From NCBI RefSeq assembly GCF_900187995.1, contig NZ_FZNZ01000017.1, forward strand, positions 18,727 to 82,726: DNA of 64,000 nucleotides, given 5' to 3'. The notes beneath the pieces are model-generated. The model was not told the DNA's origin and did no database searches. It saw only the letters and a program-made list of their open reading frames with translations. Made by a program: the position numbers and the translations under genes. This document shows, one piece after another, positions 58,309-64,000 of the stretch (within the stretch, counting starts at the first letter, position 1; each line of letters opens with the position of its first letter). The DNA is from Prevotella jejuni. Lineage in GTDB: Bacteria; Bacteroidota; Bacteroidia; Bacteroidales; Bacteroidaceae.

Positions 58309-58339
58309 TTGTAATAACGAAAAAAAGAATTATCTTTGC
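58309..58339 (+). promoter_or_regulatory. Promoter of the HAD phosphatase gene
   Basis: TTG (58309-58311) and TATCTTTGC (58331-58339) are 19 bases apart. It predicts a leader of about 135 bases. Confidence 0.75.
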
Positions 58340-58410
58340 TGCGAAAAGAAAGAAAAGGAGGTTTTTATTATAGTTGAAAGGAAGATTATTATTTACCGTC
58401 TACGACCAGC

Positions 58411-58435
58411 CTTCATTGGACAAGGTTCAATGAAG
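58411..58435 (+). promoter_or_regulatory. Hairpin in the HAD gene leader
   Basis: CTTCATTG and CAATGAAG pair around a nine-base loop in the 5' untranslated region, about 45 bases before the start codon. No T-run follows. Confidence 0.45.
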
Positions 58436-58479
58436 AAGAGAATGTCCACGATAACAATAATATTTAATTTTTTAGGCTT

Positions 58480-59208
58480 ATGACGGAGATTTCACTTATA
58501 GCATTTGATGCTGACGACACACTGTGGGGTAGCCAAACCTACTTTGATACAGTGAAAAAAGTGTACTGTGAGATACTTGCCCCATACGCTTCGGCTGATG
58601 AGGTGTCCCATGCTCTCCGCGCCACTGAAAAGGCTAACATACCACTCCTTGGTTATGGAAGTAAAGCTTTCATGTTATCACTAATAGAGAATGCGGTCAA
58701 AATCAGTCACGGAAAGGTAAAGGGATATGACATAGGGCAGATTGTTGAGGTTAGTAAGGAATTACTACGACTACCGGGTCACCCTTTCGATGGTGTTAAA
58801 GCAACATTGGCAAAGCTTCGTGACACTGGAAGATACCGAATGGTTGTGTTTACTAAAGGAGAATTGCTTGATCAGGAAAATAAGTTTCACCGTTCGGGAC
58901 TACGTCCCTACTTTGATGATATTGTTATTGTATCGGAAAAGACGCCTGATGCTTATAACCGATTATGCAAACAGTTTGGCGTAAAGATAGGGCAACTACT
59001 GATGGTTGGAGATTCGTATCCTGAAGATATTGCTCCTGTTTTGGAGATAGGAGGATGGGCTGTCCATATCCCTAATGATATGGACAGTGAAGATATAGAA
59101 TATCTTAATAAAATTCATCCACACCTATTAAGATTATCAAGGTTCGCTGAACTAATAGAGTTCTTGAGTCCTTATCCAAGATTAATAGACAAGAGTATAC
59201 TCTCCTGA
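58480..59208 (+). CDS. HAD-superfamily phosphatase, full length
   Basis: The 242-residue protein has motif I AFDADDTLW (8-16), a helical cap, the motif II region VVFTKGELLDQENKFHRSG and motif IV LMVGDSYPEDI. It fits the P-type or phosphoglycolate phosphatase-like HAD groups; substrate unknown. It is a close paralogue of the truncated gene at bases 1-345, matching residue for residue over FTKGELLDQENKFHRSGL. It has its own promoter, leader hairpin and terminator. Confidence 0.9.
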   Translation: MTEISLIAFDADDTLWGSQTYFDTVKKVYCEILAPYASADEVSHALRATEKANIPLLGYGSKAFMLSLIENAVKISHGKVKGYDIGQIVEVSKELLRLPGHPFDGVKATLAKLRDTGRYRMVVFTKGELLDQENKFHRSGLRPYFDDIVIVSEKTPDAYNRLCKQFGVKIGQLLMVGDSYPEDIAPVLEIGGWAVHIPNDMDSEDIEYLNKIHPHLLRLSRFAELIEFLSPYPRLIDKSILS

Positions 59209-59317
59209 TGTTGTATCAATGACAGATTGTGCATTATGTTCTTTAAGATAGATTACTTTAACATGTACATGTATTGAGTATTCCTTATTAAGGAAATAAT
59301 ATGCTAACATAATGAAG

Positions 59318-59360
59318 AGTAGGAAGAAAACGAAGTGGTTTTCTTCCTACTTTTGCTTTT
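59318..59360 (+). terminator. Terminator of the HAD gene
   Basis: AGTAGGAAGAAAA and TTTTCTTCCTACT form a 13-bp stem. TTTGCTTTTT follows. Confidence 0.88.
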
Positions 59361-59587
59361 TACCATCCTCACTAATCTTATACATGAGGTTTGTAAACAT
59401 TTGTGTCAAATACTTGCTCCACCAGAGAAGGATAGTCTTTTTGTTGAAAGTTAGTATCTACTGGTAGTAAAACAACACTTTATTATTATTTAATATATAA
59501 TAATTTTATAAGCAATTCATCAATATTTAATAATAAATAATAGGATTTATTGTGATAACTAATGCTGTTGGTTTCATTATAAATCAT

Positions 59588-59596
59588 TATTTTTGC
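59588..59596 (+). promoter_or_regulatory. -7 box for the SPFH/zinc-ribbon operon
   Basis: TATTTTTGC with TTG at 59568-59570 (17 bases apart, shorter than usual). It lies 77 bases upstream of the first gene. Confidence 0.5.
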
Positions 59597-59673
59597 AATA
59601 TTATAAGAGGTTAAGACACATAATCTTATACGACAAAGAGGAATATAATTACTAATAAGTTACAGTAGAATCT

Positions 59674-60660
59674 ATGGGAATAAAGAATTTCTTCAAACGC
59701 CAAATGAGGACCGTCATAGAGTGGAAAGAGCAAGATAACAGACTTCTCTTCCATCAGCTGGAAACCACAACTGACGAGATAAAAGATGCCAGTAAGCTGA
59801 TAGTTGCACCAGGACAGGGTTGCATTGTCGTTTATGATGGACAGGTAAAAACCACACTTACAGAGGCTGGAGTGTATGAGATGGAGTCTGATAACCATCC
59901 TTTTATCACAACTTTGCTCAATATCGCACAGCAAGCAGAGAGTGAACACAAAATGAGGTTCTACTTCTTTCGTACGGCCGAGATGGTGAATATCCTGTGG
60001 GGAACAGCTTCACCAGTGAAATACATTGAGCCTGACTATCAATTACCAGTGGCTCTTGGAGTTTGTGGAAACTTCTCTGTAAAGATACAAGATGCTGCAC
60101 AAATGTTTGTTACACTGCTGGGAACGATGTCAAACTATTATGCGGAAGACGTGCAAGAACTTGTTTCTTCCCGCATCGTAACACCTCTCACTGCCTTTCT
60201 TGCAGTCAAAGCTTACCCTTATCGAGAGATTGATACCCATTTAGGTGAACTTTCCACGGAGTTGCGAGATAAGACTTCTGAAGAGTTATCACGTCTTGGT
60301 TTACAGTTGACCGACTTCCGCATTGCCTCAGTCACATTCGATGAAGATACGATGGAACGCATTGGTAGGATTGCAAATATGACTACTGAGAAGCATGCAG
60401 CAGCCGAAGTTGACCTTGACTACACTGGATTGCAGAAGTTAGGAGCCTTACGTGATGCTGCAAAGAATGAAGGTGGACTGGCTGGAGCAGGCTTGCAAAT
60501 GGGAGCAGGACTACAGTTAGCACAAGACATATTTAAATCGGGCGATACCAATAGTGACCCTACTCTACGCCTACGAAAGCTCAAAAAACTCTTGGATGAG
60601 CAGCTCATCACAAATGAAGAATATGAACAAAAGAAGAACGAAATACTTTCTAAATTATGA
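59674..60660 (+). CDS. SPFH-domain protein with C-terminal SHOCT motif (YdjI-like)
   Basis: The 328-residue protein has an N-terminal SPFH/band-7-type domain of the virion core (YdjI) group: MGIKNFFKRQMRTVIEWKEQ, LIVAPGQGCIVVYDGQV and FRTAEMVNILWGT. An Ala/Gly-rich linker (AGAGLQMGAGLQ) follows, then a SHOCT helix pair (RLRKLKKLLDEQLITNEEYEQKK). It has no membrane segment. SPFH proteins form membrane-associated scaffolds. It is the first of four genes and overlaps the next by four bases. Confidence 0.85.
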   Translation: MGIKNFFKRQMRTVIEWKEQDNRLLFHQLETTTDEIKDASKLIVAPGQGCIVVYDGQVKTTLTEAGVYEMESDNHPFITTLLNIAQQAESEHKMRFYFFRTAEMVNILWGTASPVKYIEPDYQLPVALGVCGNFSVKIQDAAQMFVTLLGTMSNYYAEDVQELVSSRIVTPLTAFLAVKAYPYREIDTHLGELSTELRDKTSEELSRLGLQLTDFRIASVTFDEDTMERIGRIANMTTEKHAAAEVDLDYTGLQKLGALRDAAKNEGGLAGAGLQMGAGLQLAQDIFKSGDTNSDPTLRLRKLKKLLDEQLITNEEYEQKKNEILSKL

Positions 60661-60992
60661 ATAAAGTCCTAATCCCCGCCATATCAGTCCTCTTTGTCAA
60701 TATCATTGCAGGTCTCGTCCTCTCTGTCTATCCTTTGGCAAACATGCTCTACACGAGTGTTACCATTATAGTCAACACTCTATTGGTTGTAATGTTGTTT
60801 GCTCTTGGTGCAGAGCGTACGCATCGTTTGAGCCTTGGTATGCTCTTCCTTATTGTAGGAGTAGTAGAGTTTGTCAGTGGATTAATGGCACCAAGTAGTG
60901 TAAAAGATAACTGGTGGATAATTCTCTTTGCCATCTTTACAGCAGTAGAAGTTATTTTATGTTATCTAACCATACACTATAAAAAACGATAA
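60657..60992 (+). CDS. Small four-helix membrane protein
   Basis: A 111-residue protein with four hydrophobic segments (about 6-27, 34-52, 61-78, 85-104) and a basic C-terminus (YKKR). No family is recognised. Coupling to the SPFH gene through the ATGA overlap suggests it is a membrane partner of that protein. Confidence 0.78.
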   Translation: MNKVLIPAISVLFVNIIAGLVLSVYPLANMLYTSVTIIVNTLLVVMLFALGAERTHRLSLGMLFLIVGVVEFVSGLMAPSSVKDNWWIILFAIFTAVEVILCYLTIHYKKR

Positions 60993-61012
60993 ACATACAG
61001 GAAAGTAATTCG

Positions 61013-62425
61013 ATGTCAATAAAGATAAGACCAATAAAGTGCCCGAACTGTGGTAGCGAGAAGCATGATCAATTGAATGAAAAACTCTATCGCTGCAAAA
61101 ACTGTGGGACAGAATACTTTTTAGATGACGATGACATAACAATTCATGTCAAGCATGATTTTAACTACGATGGCTTTACGCAACCTAAAAGAGAACCTAA
61201 AAACTCCTTTAGCAATACGAAGAGGAATTTCGTAGTTATTGGTATCGTCTTTTTGTTTCTGTATGGTGCTATGTTTTTGTGGGATGGAAATAACAAAGGG
61301 AAAAATCGTCTTTTCTCAAGTGACTTATTCTCAAATGACTCCATTAGTGTAGTGGATCAATATAATATCATCCTTCCAATGATGCATAAAGGACGAGTTT
61401 GTTTCTTCTATATAACGGAACGTAATATTGATTATAAGATTGATGATGATAAGACTTTAGCCGATGGTTACTATTATGGATTTGTCGATGCACAGACTGG
61501 GAAAGTGTTAGCTGATAAGCTCCTCATCAGTGACGATGAGAGCAAAAGAGTTGATATGACCTCGATTAATGGACTTAAGATATGGCATCTTTACCAAGCA
61601 GATAAGTGGTTATGCCTCATTCCTAAGCAGTTTATCTATGAGATTAATCCGCAAACACTCACTATGAACAATATCTCAAAGACTATATTTGCTAATAAGA
61701 AAGCAATGTCTAGTGGGATTTTATCAGTGGATTTTATCTATCGAACAAGCGATTTCTTTGATTTTTCATTAGAGGGAGATGAGGGCTTAAAAATATCTAA
61801 CAACTTGGCAGAAGTTTACTATTACTTCCCTGCCACAGACCATCTATATACAGAAGAAGCCTATAATTACGCAAAGGAACTACCATCATCTGAATTAAAA
61901 GGAGAGATGCGTGATAGCGTATTATACATATTAGAAAGCAAGAAGTCTAATGCCTCTTCAAGCAAAGAAAGTCAAAACAAGCTAACAAGAATACAATTCA
62001 CGTATCACCTTGGGAATCCTAAATACCTTAGCAATCCCTCAAACAAGAAATACGATTTTGTGGCTAAAGACATACAAGTAGTTGGTCGTCAGGAAATATC
62101 AGATTGGTTCACAGGATTCGATGCAAACATTATTTTACAAGATTCAACGTACATACTTATTTGGTATAAAACCAATATCTCGGAGAATACACCAGCTGTT
62201 CTTCAGCTAAGAAACACTAATGGAAAGATTCTATGGACACGTTCTCTTGAGCATCCTATACGGCTTTATGCTGCTATAAGAGACAATCGTAAGATATGGT
62301 TCAGTGCAAGTAAAAAGACCCCAGAACATTATGACGAAAATTACATAATAAGCTTCACATTGAAAGAAGGCAAGCTAAAATACGAATATAAGTTTGATAG
62401 AAATCATAAAGTAAAGAAGCACTAA
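61013..62425 (+). CDS. Zinc-ribbon membrane protein of unknown function, first copy
   Basis: The 470-residue protein starts with a cytosolic zinc ribbon, CPNCGSEKH then CKNCGTEYF (Cys10, Cys13, Cys29, Cys32). An acidic LDDDDI stretch and one membrane segment (about 72-91) follow, then a large exported region. That region has repeated strand motifs (YYYGFVDAQTGKVLADKLL, RNTNGKILWTRSLEHP, NRKIWFSAS) suggestive of a beta-propeller. It sits 20 bases after the small membrane gene. The whole protein is closely related to the next gene product. Confidence 0.8.
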   Translation: MSIKIRPIKCPNCGSEKHDQLNEKLYRCKNCGTEYFLDDDDITIHVKHDFNYDGFTQPKREPKNSFSNTKRNFVVIGIVFLFLYGAMFLWDGNNKGKNRLFSSDLFSNDSISVVDQYNIILPMMHKGRVCFFYITERNIDYKIDDDKTLADGYYYGFVDAQTGKVLADKLLISDDESKRVDMTSINGLKIWHLYQADKWLCLIPKQFIYEINPQTLTMNNISKTIFANKKAMSSGILSVDFIYRTSDFFDFSLEGDEGLKISNNLAEVYYYFPATDHLYTEEAYNYAKELPSSELKGEMRDSVLYILESKKSNASSSKESQNKLTRIQFTYHLGNPKYLSNPSNKKYDFVAKDIQVVGRQEISDWFTGFDANIILQDSTYILIWYKTNISENTPAVLQLRNTNGKILWTRSLEHPIRLYAAIRDNRKIWFSASKKTPEHYDENYIISFTLKEGKLKYEYKFDRNHKVKKH

Positions 62426-62456
62426 GTATTAATAAAAGTACAGATAAAGTAATACA

Positions 62457-63842
62457 ATGTCAACAAAGATAAGACCCATAAAGTGCCCGAATTGTGGTAG
62501 TGAGAAGCATGTCCAATTAGGGGATAAACTCTATCGCTGTAAAAGCTGTGGGACAGAATATTTCTTGGATGACGATGATATAACCGTTCATGTCAAACAT
62601 CACTTTGATAATGGAGGCTTTTCCAGCTTCAATGGAAACTCCAACGTCTCCATAACTAGTATAGCCAAAGTATTCGCCATCATAGGTGTTATCACTTTCT
62701 TTCTACTCTTTATGATAATATACGGATTGAGATCTTCCAGTCCAAGTGTTAGTTCGCACGATTCTATTAGCGTTGAGGATACATATAGAGCTATTGTTCC
62801 TGTAAGATATAACGGGCGTGTTTGTTTCTTCTACCTAACCAATCGTAGTTTCAGCAACTGGTATTCTGACGACGAAACTCCACCAACGGGTTACTATTAT
62901 GGCTTTATTGATCCAGATAGCGGAAAGGTGTTAGCTGACAAACTTTTCATCAGTGATGACGATGCAAGGAAGATTGGTATGACAGCTTTCCACATGCTTG
63001 AGATACAATATCTGAACCAAGCCAAGAAGTGGTATATCACGATACCTTCTCAGTTTATACTTGAGCTTAATCCACAGACACTCACGTTGAAGAACGTCAC
63101 AAAGACTATCTTCGCCAAGAAGAAAGCTATGTCAAGTGGTATCTCATCAGTAAACTTTATCTCTGATACCTATGAAGACCATGCAAGTACGTCGGGTGTT
63201 GGTGAGGGACTCAAGGTTGTTAACAACTTGGCTGAGACTTATTATTACTTCCCTGCTACAGACCGCCTTTATACAGAAGAGGCATATAATTACGCAAAGG
63301 AACTACCAGTTTCAGAACTCAATGGAGAGGTGCGCGATAGTGTATTTTATATATTAGAACGAAAGGATGCAAGTGAAAACTCAAGCCAAACAAGCCAAAA
63401 TAAACTTTGGAGAATACGCTTCATGTATCATTTAGGTGACCCTCAGGACGCTGGTTATTTCCTATATGGTATGGAAAACAAACGTGGTGATGATCGAATG
63501 ATTAGCCATAATCCAATAACAGGATGGTTCACTGGTTTTGAAACATTGATAGATTATCAAGATGCGAAATATATCCTTATAGAGTATAAAACCAGTATTT
63601 CAAAAGATGCACCTACGGTTCTTCAGCTGAGAAATACTAATGGTGTAGTCCTTTGGACACACTCTCTTGAACTTCCAATGAAGATTCGGGGCATCATGCG
63701 AGATAATCAAAAGATATGGTTTAGAGCGACCAAAGAAAACAATAGTGGTGATGACGAAGACTACATAGCGAGCCTAACATTAAAGGAAGGTTATCTGAAA
63801 TACGAGTATAAGTTTGCTACTAATCATAAGGTTCCAAAGTAA
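62457..63842 (+). CDS. Zinc-ribbon membrane protein of unknown function, second copy
   Basis: A 461-residue tandem paralogue. The zinc ribbon (CPNCGSEKH, CKSCGTEYF) and its coding DNA are almost identical to the first copy. The membrane segment (about 69-91) and linker have diverged freely. The exported domain keeps YYYGFIDPDSGKVLADKLF, YYYFPATDRLYTEEAYNYAKELP and LQLRNTNGVVLWTHSLELP. The pattern suggests duplication followed by change mostly in the linker and loops. A 31-base gap separates the copies. Confidence 0.8.
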   Translation: MSTKIRPIKCPNCGSEKHVQLGDKLYRCKSCGTEYFLDDDDITVHVKHHFDNGGFSSFNGNSNVSITSIAKVFAIIGVITFFLLFMIIYGLRSSSPSVSSHDSISVEDTYRAIVPVRYNGRVCFFYLTNRSFSNWYSDDETPPTGYYYGFIDPDSGKVLADKLFISDDDARKIGMTAFHMLEIQYLNQAKKWYITIPSQFILELNPQTLTLKNVTKTIFAKKKAMSSGISSVNFISDTYEDHASTSGVGEGLKVVNNLAETYYYFPATDRLYTEEAYNYAKELPVSELNGEVRDSVFYILERKDASENSSQTSQNKLWRIRFMYHLGDPQDAGYFLYGMENKRGDDRMISHNPITGWFTGFETLIDYQDAKYILIEYKTSISKDAPTVLQLRNTNGVVLWTHSLELPMKIRGIMRDNQKIWFRATKENNSGDDEDYIASLTLKEGYLKYEYKFATNHKVPK

Positions 63843-63864
63843 TAAGTATTAAACACAAATATAT

Positions 63865-63948
63865 ATGAGAATGATTAAAATCCTTCTAATTTCACTAATC
63901 TCACTCGCAGAGTCAACCAGCAAGTGCAAAATTACAAAACGTGTTTAA
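63865..63948 (+). pseudogene. Possible truncated or frameshifted secreted protein start
   Basis: ATG 63865 opens a signal-peptide-like start (MIKILLISLISLA) that stops after 27 codons. A second frame (VNQQVQNYKTCLKNSHFGVE) is open from about 63913 to the end of the window. The fifth gene of the operon may begin here with a frameshift, or this may be a chance ORF; the window ends too soon to tell. Confidence 0.3.
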
Positions 63949-64000
63949 AGAACTCACACTTTGGAGTAGAAAAGTTTAATTTTTCTCTTGGTCTTTCGTT

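Overview
The window looks like a chromosomal segment of a Prevotella-type Bacteroidales, probably an oral species; the species cannot be fixed by reading. The DNA is AT-rich. Shine-Dalgarno sequences are mostly absent. At least 20 upstream regions carry the Bacteroidota -7 box TAnnTTTG, often with TTG or TTTG about 19-20 bases upstream. The gene content (nrfHA with ccsBA, cydAB with a DUF4492 gene, tandem DUF4230 genes, a Fur-purA-hisS string, lutABC, D-lactate dehydrogenase) fits an anaerobe to nanaerobe of this group. There is no phage, plasmid, insertion sequence, CRISPR array or rRNA operon.

Layout: 1-2.3 kb holds the 3' end of a HAD phosphatase gene, a small four-cysteine protein, a long repeat-bearing gap and tRNA-Phe. 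From 2.4 to 7.2 kb runs a leftward operon sppA-lpxK-punA-thiL. Then come a glycerate kinase and a ThrE-type exporter (7.3-10 kb), enolase and lutABC leftward (10.8-15 kb), and topB rightward. From 17.5 to 21.7 kb are a small lipoprotein and the DUF4492-cydA-cydB oxidase operon. From 21.9 to 27.5 kb is a TolC/HlyD/two-permease export cluster with no ATPase gene. 28-31.9 kb has an SDR enzyme, two EamA transporters and a secreted unknown. 32.5-36.2 kb has ldhA, a beta-barrel protein and a MATE pump. 36.7-43.1 kb has pncB and the leftward nrfH-nrfA-ccsB-ccsA nitrite ammonification cluster. 43.4-46.6 kb has Fur-purA-hisS. 47.7-54.1 kb has a secreted XAC2610-like protein, serine dehydratase, two DUF4230 proteins, a second MATE pump, a small unknown and a Nudix enzyme. 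54.4-55.6 kb has a 39-codon gene and rplU-rpmA. 56.4-59.2 kb has a sulfatase and a full-length HAD phosphatase related to the one cut off at base 1. 59.7-63.9 kb has a four-gene operon: SPFH/SHOCT protein, small membrane protein and two duplicated zinc-ribbon membrane proteins.

Functionally, lactate (ldhA, lutABC), glycolysis (eno, glycerate kinase), serine (sdaA, ThrE-type exporter) and two terminal electron sinks (cytochrome bd and nitrite reduction to ammonium) lie close together. The least explained material is noncoding. Two dispersed repeat families are each present five times: one of about 86 bp with TTTGCTGTCA / TGACAGCAAA ends, and one of about 130-200 bp centred on a GAAGACGCCCTTCTTG hairpin. 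In four of six loci the two share the same gene-poor region. The zinc-ribbon/SPFH operon is the best protein-level candidate for an undescribed system.
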